Positions 1 to 7,979 of a DNA stretch of 64,000 bases are shown here, one piece after another. The notes below the pieces were generated by a model. It saw only the letters and a list, made by a program, of their open reading frames with translations. It had not been told where the DNA came from and did not search any database. Source of the DNA: Lewinellaceae bacterium. Lineage in GTDB: Bacteria; Bacteroidota; Bacteroidia; Chitinophagales; Saprospiraceae. A program made the translations under genes and the position numbers. Position 1 is the stretch's first letter. Each line of letters begins with the position of its first letter. The DNA is taken from positions 62,001-126,000 of the forward strand of contig JACJYR010000006.1 in assembly GCA_020636005.1 (NCBI GenBank), given 5' to 3'.

Positions 1-245
1 ACAATCAAAATCACGTCGCCATGCAGTTCATAAATGACAAAGAATGGAAACCTGACTGGCAATGCCTTGCGCCGTTGCTGATAAGCCTTCGGAAAAGAGG
101 CAGGGTTTGAAAGGATAAGCTGCACAACTTCGTCTATCGCATCCATGAATTCTATACCCAGCCCTTGACGTTGCCCTTCATACCAGTTAAATGCATCTTG
201 CAATTCCTCCAAAGCCAATTGGTGGAAAATGAGCATATAGTTCAT
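1..245 (-). CDS. RelE/ParE-family toxin, 3' end outside the window
   Basis: Reading from 245 down to 1 gives about 81 residues beginning MNYMLIFHQLALEELQDA, followed by an FNWYEGQRQGLG segment, a LILSNPASFPKAY segment and a basic RKALPVRFPFFVIYEL strand. This pattern (alpha-helical start, W-Y-E, then an R-rich strand with F-hydrophobic-Y) is typical of RelE/ParE toxins, which act on ribosome-bound mRNA or DNA gyrase; which target applies cannot be told here. The start codon overlaps the antitoxin stop by 4 nt (ATGA), as usual for a coupled TA operon. The C-terminus lies beyond the window start, so length and last residues are unknown. Confidence 0.8.
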   Translation of the reverse strand, partial: MNYMLIFHQLALEELQDAFNWYEGQRQGLGIEFMDAIDEVVQLILSNPASFPKAYQQRRKALPVRFPFFVIYELHGDVILI

Positions 246-463
246 TGTTGCAGCACTTTATTGCGGACTTCTTCCCAAGTGTAGGTTTTGGCAGTGCCAT
301 TTAGGTAGGATGCTGTGCGGCGGTCAAGTTCCTGCTTCCATTCCTCGCTCAACTCAAACTCCCCGGCATCTTCCCTCAAAGTGTCGAGGATGTACTGAAC
401 AAAAAGGATGCGCTCAACAGCGCTCAATTTGCGGACTTCTTCTTTCAAGGCGCTTGCGGACAT
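242..463 (-). CDS. Addiction-module antitoxin (TIGR02574-like)
   Basis: A 73-residue protein starting MSASALKEEVRKLSAVER. It has the short helical N-terminus, the ILFVQYILDTL helix and the C-terminal segment with EEWKQELDRR and TYTWEEVRNKVL that mark the putative addiction-module component family paired with RelE/ParE toxins. The ATG at 463 is preferred over in-frame upstream ATGs because a TAGTTTTG promoter box lies at 481-488, inside the longer version. It is the first gene of a two-gene operon and overlaps the toxin by 4 nt. The antitoxin would neutralise the toxin and probably repress its own promoter (family knowledge, not visible here). Confidence 0.8.
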   Translation of the reverse strand: MSASALKEEVRKLSAVERILFVQYILDTLREDAGEFELSEEWKQELDRRTASYLNGTAKTYTWEEVRNKVLQQ

Positions 464-480
464 GGCGGTTGTATTTTTTA

Positions 481-488
481 CAAAACTA
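481..488 (-). promoter_or_regulatory. Bacteroidota -7 box TAGTTTTG upstream of the TA operon
   Basis: On the minus strand CCGTAGTTTTGTAA stands 18 nt before the antitoxin ATG. It matches the Bacteroidota -7 consensus TAnnTTTG. The same CCGTAG(T/A)TTTGT word precedes two other antitoxin genes in this window (21912-21919 and 24002-24009). No convincing -33 TTG was found. Confidence 0.5.
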
Positions 489-618
489 CGGTTTTTCGGC
501 GTCATTCTCCTTCCACTGCCCCGCAAAATGCTCCTGTAGGATGCGGTGGCGGAAGCGCCAGGTGGCGCCGTTATTTACGAACAGGTGTCAGTTGACTACT
601 TTTTTGAAGAATTATCGC

Positions 619-626
619 TACCTTTC
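619..626 (+). promoter_or_regulatory. Near-consensus -7 box upstream of the SEFIR-PPR gene
   Basis: TACCTTTC lies 27 nt before the ATG at 653 and matches TAnnTTTG at every fixed position but the last. Position and spacing suit a promoter, but with one mismatch and no -33 element it is only a candidate. Confidence 0.25.
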
Positions 627-652
627 ACCCAAGTTTTACCACCATTCAAATA

Positions 653-3568
653 ATGAAAAACCAAGGCACATCCCCACTCAAAATATTCATTTCTTACAGT
701 CACGACTCTCCGGAACACAGTGATTGGGTTGCCAATTTTGCCAACCAACTCCGCAACCCCGGTGGCGTGGAAGCAAATATTGACCAATTCGTAGCAGGGG
801 CCTTCCCCGAAGAAGATTGGGATACTTGGATGTTTCGCCAGATTCGTGAAGCTGATTTCGTGCTTTGCATTTGTACGGAAACTTACAAACGTAGGGCGGA
901 AGGCGACGAAGAGCCAGGTAAAGGACTCGGCGTCAAGTGGGAGGGCAACATCATTCGAAAAAGGATATACGACGAAATCGAAAACAACAAGAAGAAATTC
1001 GTCGCCGTACTGCCCCCGAATGGCAACAAAGCCCACAAACCTTACTTTCTCCCAATCCATTATTTTGAGATGCCCGGTGCATGGGACAACCTCTTCCGGC
1101 TCTTTTTTAACTTGCCGCAAGTAGAACCAGAGGTAGTCAGCGGCAATGCTTATATTCCCAAGACAATAAAAACTTCTCCCTCCTCAGCATCCGATTCACC
1201 TGAGCACCTTGCAGGGCGTGCCGCCGAGATGCAGCAGTTGACCGATTTTTGGAACAACCCGGCAAAGCCCATCTTCACTTTCTACGGCGTAGCGCAGATG
1301 GGGAAATCCTTTACCATCCAGCGTTGGTCAGAAACGCAGTTGAAAGATTTCGAAACCGTTCGGGTCACACTGACGGAGGGTTTGATTCCAAGCGCCATTG
1401 CAGGAGAACTTATTTTTGGCAACCCAGAACTGCCGGAGACACACCGCCTTGCACAGGCAATCGCAGCGAGATTTCAAAACAAAACACTGGTTTGGTTCGA
1501 AAACATGGAGCTTGCCCTTGAACTTAAGCCAGGCCAGGATAGCCACCGTCTGCAAGACCAAGCTTTACACGAAATACTGAAAAAACTCAGTGCTAACTCC
1601 CATGTCAAAATCATTCTCGAATCCCGTCATTTTATTGACCTGCCGGAGATAAATCACCTTACAGTTGCGTTGCGGGAAAACCAACTACAAAAAATTGCTA
1701 CTGACTACTTCTGGCCATTTTACCAGGGAAAATTCACACGACCTGAACTCAACCTTATCTACCAAAAAACGGGCGGCAACACTTGGCTCTTGCTCAACAT
1801 CCCATCAACTTTTGACGACCTGTTCGAAGACAAGGAAGCTTTTCTTGAAAACTTGCGCCAGTCCGCCTCTTTTGAAAAATACAGGGAGGACTACCTCCGC
1901 AGCCTGCTCGACCGGCTGGACGAAACCCAGGTAGAATTGATTTGCAGACTTGTTTTTTCCTATCAACCACGAGCCTTTCAAGAGATTTTGCCCGATGGCA
2001 TTCAAGTCGCTGAGTTCAAGGACGAAATGCAATCGCTTCACAGAACACTGCTGATAGTTGCCGATGCTGACAAACGCTTTGCCATCAATGGATATGTGCG
2101 TGAGGTGTGCCGGCTGCACTTTAAAGACCGCCCCGCCATGCAGAGAGCTCTGAAAGAGCAAGAGCAAAAAGTGGGTAAAAAATTCAGAGCCGACGAAAGT
2201 GCTGAAAACCGCATCGACCGTTACACTTATCTAATCAGGGAAAATACAGGCTTCATCCCCTATTACGTGGAATTGTCAAAAGCCTATAATTCAAAAGGAA
2301 AAAACAGCCAGGCACAAAAAGTATTGAGCAATGCTTTTCCTTACGCCTTTACCTATAAAAACAAAATAATTCTTTATACCGAACTGATTTCCATTTCCGA
2401 TTACGCCACGGCGTTGAAATGGTTTGAGGAGATGTCGACCAAGGGCTTGACGCCTAACGAGATTTCGTATTCCACGTTGGTCAACAAAAGCCCCGATTAC
2501 GCCACGGCGTTGAAATGGTTTGAGGAGATGTCGACCAAGGGCTTGACGCCTAACGAGATTTCGTATTCCACGTTGGTCAACAAAAGCCCCGATTACGCCA
2601 CGGCGTTGAAATGGTTTGAGGAGATGTCGACCAAGGGCTTGACGCCTAACGAGATTTCGTATAACACGTTGGTCAACAAAAGCCCCGATTACGCCACGGC
2701 GTTGAAATGGTTTGAGGAGATGTCGACCAAGGGCTTGACGCCGGACGTATTTTCGTATTCCACGTTGGTCAACAAAAGCCCCGATTACCCCACGGCGTTG
2801 AAATGGTTTGAGGAGATGTCGACCAAGGGCTTGACGCCTAACGAGATTTCGTATAACACGTTGGTCAACAAAAGCCCCGATTACCCCACGGCGTTGAAAT
2901 GGTTTGAGGAGATGTCGACCAAGGGCTTGACGCCGGACGTATTTTCGTATTCCACGTTGGTCAACAAAAGCCCCGATTACGCCACGGCGTTGAAATGGTT
3001 TGAGGAGATGTCGACCAAGGGCTTGACGCCTAACGAGATTTCGTATAACACGTTGGTCAACAAAAGCCCCGATTACCCCACGGCGTTGAAATGGTTTGAG
3101 GAGATGTCGACCAAGGGCTTGACGCCGGACGTATTTTCGTATTCCACGTTGGTCAACAAAAGCCCCGATTACCCCACGGCGTTGAAATGGTTTGAGGAGA
3201 TGTCGACCAAGGGCTTGACGCCTAACGTATTTTCGTATTCCACGTTGGTCAACAAAAGCCCCGATTACGCCACGGCGTTGAAATGGTTTGAGGAGATGTC
3301 GACCAAGGGCTTGACGCCAAACGAGATTTCGTATAACACGTTGGTCAACAAAAGCCCCGATTACGCCACGGCGTTGAAATGGTTTGAGGAGATGTCGACC
3401 AAGGGCTTGACGCCGGACGTATTTTCGTATAACACGTTGGTCAACAAAAGCCCTGATTACGCCACGGCGTTGAAATGGTTTGAGGAGATGTCGACCAAGA
3501 GCTTGACGCCGGACGTATTTTCGTATTCCACGTTGGTCAACAAAGCCCTGATTACGCCACGGCGTTGA
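653..3568 (+). CDS. SEFIR / STAND-like NTPase / PPR-repeat protein (main N-terminal fragment)
   Basis: A 971-residue product. Residues ~8-160 form a SEFIR domain: LKIFISYSHDSPEHSDWV at the start, the DFVLCICTETYKRR strand, GLGVKWEGN and a KKKFVAVLPP strand. SEFIR is a TIR-like signalling domain. Residues ~185-500 look like a STAND/AAA NTPase: AGRAAEMQQL at the entry, Walker A GVAQMGKS (~211-218), a Walker-B-like LVWFENME whose usual Asp is replaced, a sensor-like IILESRH and a TGGN turn. From ~582 the protein is an array of 32-residue PPR-type repeats. The frame is lost at 3542-3544 and the ORF stops at 3568. The remaining repeats and an EAD11-like C-terminus continue in 3565-3759 and 3756-4616. 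Restoring both lost bases would give about 1,321 residues. Domain calls come from motif reading; an immune or conflict role is inferred from the domain combination. Confidence 0.85.
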   Translation: MKNQGTSPLKIFISYSHDSPEHSDWVANFANQLRNPGGVEANIDQFVAGAFPEEDWDTWMFRQIREADFVLCICTETYKRRAEGDEEPGKGLGVKWEGNIIRKRIYDEIENNKKKFVAVLPPNGNKAHKPYFLPIHYFEMPGAWDNLFRLFFNLPQVEPEVVSGNAYIPKTIKTSPSSASDSPEHLAGRAAEMQQLTDFWNNPAKPIFTFYGVAQMGKSFTIQRWSETQLKDFETVRVTLTEGLIPSAIAGELIFGNPELPETHRLAQAIAARFQNKTLVWFENMELALELKPGQDSHRLQDQALHEILKKLSANSHVKIILESRHFIDLPEINHLTVALRENQLQKIATDYFWPFYQGKFTRPELNLIYQKTGGNTWLLLNIPSTFDDLFEDKEAFLENLRQSASFEKYREDYLRSLLDRLDETQVELICRLVFSYQPRAFQEILPDGIQVAEFKDEMQSLHRTLLIVADADKRFAINGYVREVCRLHFKDRPAMQRALKEQEQKVGKKFRADESAENRIDRYTYLIRENTGFIPYYVELSKAYNSKGKNSQAQKVLSNAFPYAFTYKNKIILYTELISISDYATALKWFEEMSTKGLTPNEISYSTLVNKSPDYATALKWFEEMSTKGLTPNEISYSTLVNKSPDYATALKWFEEMSTKGLTPNEISYNTLVNKSPDYATALKWFEEMSTKGLTPDVFSYSTLVNKSPDYPTALKWFEEMSTKGLTPNEISYNTLVNKSPDYPTALKWFEEMSTKGLTPDVFSYSTLVNKSPDYATALKWFEEMSTKGLTPNEISYNTLVNKSPDYPTALKWFEEMSTKGLTPDVFSYSTLVNKSPDYPTALKWFEEMSTKGLTPNVFSYSTLVNKSPDYATALKWFEEMSTKGLTPNEISYNTLVNKSPDYATALKWFEEMSTKGLTPDVFSYNTLVNKSPDYATALKWFEEMSTKSLTPDVFSYSTLVNKALITPRR

Positions 3569-4120
3569 AATGGTTTGAGGAGATGTCGACCAAGGGCTTG
3601 ACGCCTAACGAGATTTCGTATTCCACGTTGGTCAACAAAAGCCCCGATTACGCCACGGCGTTGAAATGGTTTGAGGAGATGTCGACCAAGGGCTTGACGC
3701 CGGACGTATTTTCGTATTCCACGTTGGTCAACAAAGCCCCGATTACGCCACGGCGTTGAAATGGTTTGAGGAGATGTCGACCAAGGGCTTGACGCCTAAC
3801 GAGATTTCGTATAACACGTTGGTCAACAAAAGCCCCGATTACGCCACGGCGTTGAAATGGTTTGAGGAGATGTCGACCAAGGGCTTGACGCCGGACGTAT
3901 TTTCGTATTCCACGTTGGTCAACAAAAGCCCCGATTACCCCACGGCGTTGAAATGGTTTGAGGAGATGTCGACCAAGGGCTTGACGCCTAACGAGATTTC
4001 GTATAACACGTTGGTCAACAAAAGCCCCGATTACCCCACGGCGCTCAAGTGGTTCGAGGAGATGAAGCGGGAAAAAGTTCGTCCAGACGTTTTCACATTC
4101 AATACTTTGCTGAAAAAGTG
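2398..4120 (+). repeat. Tandem 96-bp PPR-coding repeat array, 17 near-identical units plus a diverged one
   Basis: Each 96-bp unit encodes 32 residues of the form SPDYATALKWFEEMSTKG, then LTP(N/D), (EI/VF)SY(S/N), TLVNK. The helix pair with the FEEM, G-L-TP and Y-N-TLV landmarks is that of a pentatricopeptide repeat rather than a TPR. Seventeen units are almost identical in DNA. Differences are concentrated at the last motif residue (N/D), residues 1-2 (EI/VF), residue 5 (S/N) and one Ala/Pro. The 18th unit is diverged (VRPDVFTFNTLLKK) and a degenerate 19th follows. Two units have lost one A from an AAAA run (3542-3544 and 3733-3735). Near-identity points to recent expansion or ongoing conversion. 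Confidence 0.9.
3565..3759 (+). pseudogene. Middle fragment of the PPR array, between two -1 frameshifts
   Basis: This 64-codon segment continues the PPR array in the frame created by loss of one A at 3542-3544. It holds two repeats and ends when the same loss recurs at 3733-3735, exactly two units downstream. The stop of the previous frame (TGA 3566-3568) overlaps a TTG at 3565 that could in principle act as a restart codon. It is most easily read as part of one broken or phase-variable gene rather than a separate protein. Confidence 0.7.
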
Positions 4121-4616
4121 TAACACATGGATGCAGGCATTTCCGCTGATTGAAGAGATGATGCAAAGTAACATCCTGCCGCAGGTAAAACCTGCAACTT
4201 ACACTTTGATTGCTCTGGAGAAGCTCGCCAAGAAGAACCCGGGCTCGATGACTGAACTGGAATCATGGCTTCGGCAAAATCCTCCGACATATGAGGCATG
4301 GAAGAAATTGTTCCAGCAATTGTTAGCTGTGAAATCTTATTTTCCAAAAACATATACCTCCCCCAAGCCAAATCCAAAGGCTGTCTTTTCAAAGCAAATA
4401 GTGCTGGAATTGATTGAAGAACACAGAGTAAAAGAGGCATTCAAGTACCTGAAAAAAATGGGAAAAAATAGCAGAACTCTGGTGGTAATTCATAGTGAGT
4501 GGAACAAACTACGTGAGGATGATAACAAAGGAATTCTCTCCTCCGACGAAAGTACACTAAAGCGCAATCGAATCCTGGACAGGTTGCTCCAGTTTATTGA
4601 TGATTTGGAGGAATAG
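3756..4616 (+). CDS. C-terminal fragment of the PPR protein with EAD11-like domain
   Basis: A 286-residue reading frame opened after the second lost A. It holds the last three near-identical PPR units, a diverged PPR (VFTFNTLLKK), a degenerate unit, and from residue ~210 (nt ~4385) a C-terminal helical domain: VLELIEEHRVKEAFKYLKK, then VVIHSEWNKLREDDNKGIL, then a TLKRNRILDRLLQFIDDL helix. The last domain has the spacing of effector-associated domain 11 (EAD11), an adaptor-type domain of bacterial STAND conflict systems. The frame shares a TTG/TGA overlap with its predecessor and lacks an obvious start of its own, so it was probably fused to the SEFIR part in the ancestor. The EAD11 call rests on remembered family features. 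Confidence 0.7.
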   Translation: MKWFEEMSTKGLTPNEISYNTLVNKSPDYATALKWFEEMSTKGLTPDVFSYSTLVNKSPDYPTALKWFEEMSTKGLTPNEISYNTLVNKSPDYPTALKWFEEMKREKVRPDVFTFNTLLKKCNTWMQAFPLIEEMMQSNILPQVKPATYTLIALEKLAKKNPGSMTELESWLRQNPPTYEAWKKLFQQLLAVKSYFPKTYTSPKPNPKAVFSKQIVLELIEEHRVKEAFKYLKKMGKNSRTLVVIHSEWNKLREDDNKGILSSDESTLKRNRILDRLLQFIDDLEE

Positions 4617-4793
4617 TGCTGTTAAAGCTAAGTCGTCCTTCTCCCTGCCATCCCGTCACCCTATTTCCAACTTTTTGTGTCAAAATGTCACCCAAAATCC
4701 AATTCCTACCGCCAATATTACCTGATAAATCTCATGGCACACCGCTTGAACGACCTGCCCCAGAATGCGTTTAAAGAAGTGGGAATGCCCAAT

Positions 4794-4829
4794 CATTCTC
4801 AATTCTCCATTTTCAATTCTCAATTCAAA
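4794..4829 (+). repeat. Heptamer short tandem repeat upstream of clpB
   Basis: A run of degenerate 7-mers (CAATTCT, CCATTTT, CAATTCT, CAATTCA) sits a few nt before the clpB ATG. Other heptamer runs are at 15126-15185, 26361-26398 and 42961-42995. They resemble the short tandemly repeated sequences known from cyanobacteria in style; no shared origin is claimed. Confidence 0.65.
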
Positions 4830-4833
4830 AGAT

Positions 4834-7467
4834 ATGAACTTAAACAACCTAACCATAAAATCGCAGGAAGCCGTCCAACGGGCGCAGCAGCTCGCCATGG
4901 AAAACGGCCACCAGCAAATCGAACCCGGCCACCTGCTGAAAGGCATTTTCGAGGTGGATGAGAGCGTGACGCCCTTTGTTTTCAAAAAACTCGGCGTCAA
5001 CTACGACGTGCTGAAAAAGGCAACAGACAGCGTAGTGGCCGGCTACCCAAAAGTTAGCGGCGGCGGCGGCCAATACCTTGGCCGGGAGGCCAACGAAATC
5101 CTCCAAAAAGCAAATACCTTCCTCAAAGAATTTGGGGACGAGTACGTTGCCCTGGAACACTTGCTGCTTGGCCTTTTGACGACCAAAAGCACGGTGTCCC
5201 AAATGCTGAAGGACAGCGGCGTGAACGAAAAGGGCCTGAAAAACGCCATCCACGACCTCCGCAAGGGCAGCACCGTGACCACTGCCAGCGCCGAGGAAAG
5301 CTACAACGCCCTCAACAAATACGCCGTCAACCTGAACGAACGGGCCCGTAACGGCAAGCTCGACCCCGTCATCGGGCGGGACGAGGAAATCCGCCGGGTG
5401 CTGCACATACTCGCACGGCGAACCAAGAACAACCCCATCCTCGTCGGCGAACCCGGCGTTGGTAAAACCGCCATCGCCGAGGGCCTGGCGCACCGCATCG
5501 TGAACGGCGACGTGCCGGAAGACTTGCGTGACAAGGACATCTATGCCCTCGATATGGGCGCCCTGATTGCTGGCGCAAAATACCAGGGCGAGTTTGAGGA
5601 ACGCCTAAAATCAGTGGTGAAAGAGGTGGTCAGCGCAGAAGGGCGCATGTTCCTTTTCATTGACGAAATACACACCCTCGTAGGCGCAGGCAAGGGCCAG
5701 GGAGCGATGGATGCCGCCAACATCCTTAAACCGGCCCTTGCCCGTGGCGACCTGCGGGCTATTGGCGCCACTACACTGAGCGAATACCAGAAGTATTTTG
5801 AAAGCGACAAGGCGCTTGAACGCCGCTTCCAGGTAGTGACGGTGGACGAGCCTTCGGAAGAGGATGCCATCTCCATCCTGCGTGGCTTGAAGGAGCGCTA
5901 TGAGACTTATCACAAAATCACCATCCGTGACGAAGCAGTGGTGGCTGCGGTGCAACTCAGCACCCGCTACATCACCGACCGCTTCCTGCCGGACAAGGCC
6001 ATTGACCTGATTGATGAGGCAGCTGCCCGTTTGCGCCTCGAAATGAACTCTATGCCAGAGGAACTCGATGAGGTGGAGCGCAAAATCCGCCAGCTCGAAA
6101 TTGAGCGGGAGGCCATGAAACGGGAAAATGACCATGTTAAAATTTCGAAAATCAATGAAGACCTCGCCAACCTCGAAGAGCGCCGCAACGGCTTGAAAGC
6201 CAAGTGGGAAACCGAGCGGGAGGTGGTGAACGGCATCCAACAGGCCAAAGAGGAAATCGAAAACCTGAAACTGGAAGCGGCCCGCCTGGAGCGGGAGGGC
6301 AAGTTCAGCGAGGTCGCCGAAATCCGCTATGGCCGCATCCCCGACGTGCAAAAGCGCCTCGACGGTTTTAATGATAAACTAAAGGACATGCAGGAGGGCG
6401 GCAAGCTCCTCGTGAAAGAGGAAGTGGACGCCGAGGACATCGCCGAAATCGTCGCCCGCTGGACGGGCATCCCCGTCACCCGCATGTTGCAGAGCGAGCG
6501 GGAAAAACTGCTCCACCTCGAAGAGGAACTGCACAACCGGGTTGTCGGGCAGGACGAGGCCGTGGAGGCCGTCTCCGATGCCATCCGCCGCAGCCGCACG
6601 GGCCTCGGCAACGAGAAGCGCCCCATCGGTTCGTTCCTCTTTCTGGGGACAACCGGTGTCGGTAAAACCGAGTTGGCGAAAGCCCTCGCCGAGTACCTGT
6701 TCGACGATGAAAACCTGATGACGAGGATTGACATGAGCGAGTACCAGGAGCGCCACAGCGTGAGCCGCCTGGTCGGTGCGCCTCCTGGCTACGTGGGCTA
6801 CGACGAGGGCGGCCAATTGACCGAGGCCGTGCGCCGCAAGCCCTACTCTGTAGTCCTTTTGGATGAAATCGAAAAGGCGCACCCCGACGTGTTCAACATC
6901 CTTTTGCAGGTGCTGGAAGATGGCCGTCTAACCGACAACAAAGGCAGGGTGGCGAATTTTAAAAATACCATCGTCATCATGACGAGCAACCTGGGCAGCG
7001 ACCTTATCCGGGCGAATTTTGAAACTATCACCAAAGCCAACCACGACGAGGTAGTGGAAAGCACGAAGGAGATGATTTTCAATTTGCTGAAACAGTCCAT
7101 GCGACCCGAGTTCCTGAACCGGATTGACGAGGTCATCATGTTCCAGCCGCTGTCCGCAAGGGACATCAAGGCGATTGTTGAACTGCAACTGCAGCAGGTG
7201 ATTGATTTATTAAAACAGCAGGACATCGAACTGATTGTCACCCCGCAAGCCGCCGAGTTTGTGGCCGACGAAGGTTTCAACCCCGAATTCGGCGCCAGGC
7301 CCGTGAAGCGGGTCATCCAGAAGCGGGTGCTGAACGAACTGAGCAAGCAGATGCTGCTCGGAAAAGTGAAGCCCCATGAGAAGATTGTGATGGATGCTTT
7401 TGACGGGAAGGTGGTGTTCCGGGCGCCGATTCGGGAAGAGGCGAAGGCGGCGGTGGGAGTGGAATAG
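4834..7467 (+). CDS. clpB: ATP-dependent disaggregase ClpB
   Basis: An 877-residue Hsp100 chaperone, the usual length for ClpB. It has the double Clp N-domain, AAA1 with Walker A GEPGVGKT (~205-212) and Walker B FIDEIHTLVG, a long charged coiled-coil M domain (~410-520), and AAA2 with GTTGVGKT (~604-611), LLDEIEKAHP and the GYVGYDEGGQLT pore loop. The M domain separates ClpB from ClpA and ClpC. It threads aggregated proteins through its hexamer with DnaK. The ATG at 4834 (MNLNNLTIKSQEAVQRAQ) matches the family N-terminus; an upstream in-frame ATG at 4765 would translate the heptamer repeat and is unlikely. No CIRCE-like heat-shock operator was seen. Confidence 0.97.
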   Translation: MNLNNLTIKSQEAVQRAQQLAMENGHQQIEPGHLLKGIFEVDESVTPFVFKKLGVNYDVLKKATDSVVAGYPKVSGGGGQYLGREANEILQKANTFLKEFGDEYVALEHLLLGLLTTKSTVSQMLKDSGVNEKGLKNAIHDLRKGSTVTTASAEESYNALNKYAVNLNERARNGKLDPVIGRDEEIRRVLHILARRTKNNPILVGEPGVGKTAIAEGLAHRIVNGDVPEDLRDKDIYALDMGALIAGAKYQGEFEERLKSVVKEVVSAEGRMFLFIDEIHTLVGAGKGQGAMDAANILKPALARGDLRAIGATTLSEYQKYFESDKALERRFQVVTVDEPSEEDAISILRGLKERYETYHKITIRDEAVVAAVQLSTRYITDRFLPDKAIDLIDEAAARLRLEMNSMPEELDEVERKIRQLEIEREAMKRENDHVKISKINEDLANLEERRNGLKAKWETEREVVNGIQQAKEEIENLKLEAARLEREGKFSEVAEIRYGRIPDVQKRLDGFNDKLKDMQEGGKLLVKEEVDAEDIAEIVARWTGIPVTRMLQSEREKLLHLEEELHNRVVGQDEAVEAVSDAIRRSRTGLGNEKRPIGSFLFLGTTGVGKTELAKALAEYLFDDENLMTRIDMSEYQERHSVSRLVGAPPGYVGYDEGGQLTEAVRRKPYSVVLLDEIEKAHPDVFNILLQVLEDGRLTDNKGRVANFKNTIVIMTSNLGSDLIRANFETITKANHDEVVESTKEMIFNLLKQSMRPEFLNRIDEVIMFQPLSARDIKAIVELQLQQVIDLLKQQDIELIVTPQAAEFVADEGFNPEFGARPVKRVIQKRVLNELSKQMLLGKVKPHEKIVMDAFDGKVVFRAPIREEAKAAVGVE

Positions 7468-7539
7468 TAGCTTTTACAAGAGATATTTGGAGCGGTCAGG
7501 TACGGTAGTGCCTGGCCGTTTTTGTTTGGGAATTTTGAG

Positions 7540-7547
7540 TATTTTTG
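7540..7547 (+). promoter_or_regulatory. Bacteroidota -7 box TATTTTTG upstream of xisHI
   Basis: TATTTTTG lies 19 nt before the xisH ATG and matches TAnnTTTG exactly. It suggests xisHI has its own promoter rather than depending on clpB. Confidence 0.45.
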
Positions 7548-7565
7548 TCAAGGAAAAACCGCTAC

Positions 7566-7979
7566 ATGGCAAAAGACAAATACCACGAATTGGTCAAGCA
7601 AGCCTTGATAGGCGACGGTTGGACGATTACGCACGACCCTTTGCGGCTTTCCGGGCTTGCCAGGCCCATCGAGATTGGTTTGGGTGCAGAAAAGCTCATC
7701 GGGGCGCAGAAAGGAAAGGATGTTATTGCCGTTGAAATAAAAAGTTTCCTTGGCCTTTCCGAACTGTACGAGTTTTATGGGGCAGTGGGACAGTTTTCCT
7801 TTTACAAGGAAGCCTTGGAAGAAGTTGAACCTATCCGGGTGCTATTTTTGGCTGTACCCTTGCCGGTTTACGAAGGTTTATTCCAGGAGCCAATCAGCCA
7901 AAAAGTTTTGAGTGCCCATGAGGTTAAAATCGTGGTGTACGACATCAAAAGAAAAAGCATCGTGAAATGGAAAAAATAG
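7566..7979 (+). CDS. xisH: XisH-family protein
   Basis: A 137-residue protein starting MAKDKYHELVKQALIGDG. It contains TITHDPLRL, GAEKLIGAQKGKDVIAVEIK and the SELYEFYGAVGQF helix, all characteristic of XisH. The D...E-I-K arrangement fits a PD-(D/E)XK nuclease-like fold. XisH and XisI were first named as factors needed for excision of the fdxN element in heterocystous cyanobacteria; their biochemical activity is poorly known. The stop overlaps xisI by 13 nt, so the two are translationally coupled. The ATG at 7566 is preferred over an upstream ATG in the same frame that would overlap the promoter box. Confidence 0.88.
   Translation: MAKDKYHELVKQALIGDGWTITHDPLRLSGLARPIEIGLGAEKLIGAQKGKDVIAVEIKSFLGLSELYEFYGAVGQFSFYKEALEEVEPIRVLFLAVPLPVYEGLFQEPISQKVLSAHEVKIVVYDIKRKSIVKWKK

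Noticed and set aside
2398..4120. CRISPR-like appearance of the regular 96-bp repeats
   Set aside because: There are no unique spacers: the whole unit is repeated and codes for a protein in frame, and no cas genes are present.
2398..4120. TPR or Sel1 instead of PPR
   Set aside because: The SY(S/N)TLV start, FEEM helix and G-L-TP turn match PPR better than the TPR W-L-G-Y-A-F-A-P pattern; Sel1 has a different Gly/Ala signature. Profile search is still needed.
4849..5493. Open frame opposite clpB
   Set aside because: clpB is unmistakable on the plus strand; the antisense frame has no recognisable domain and follows from codon bias.
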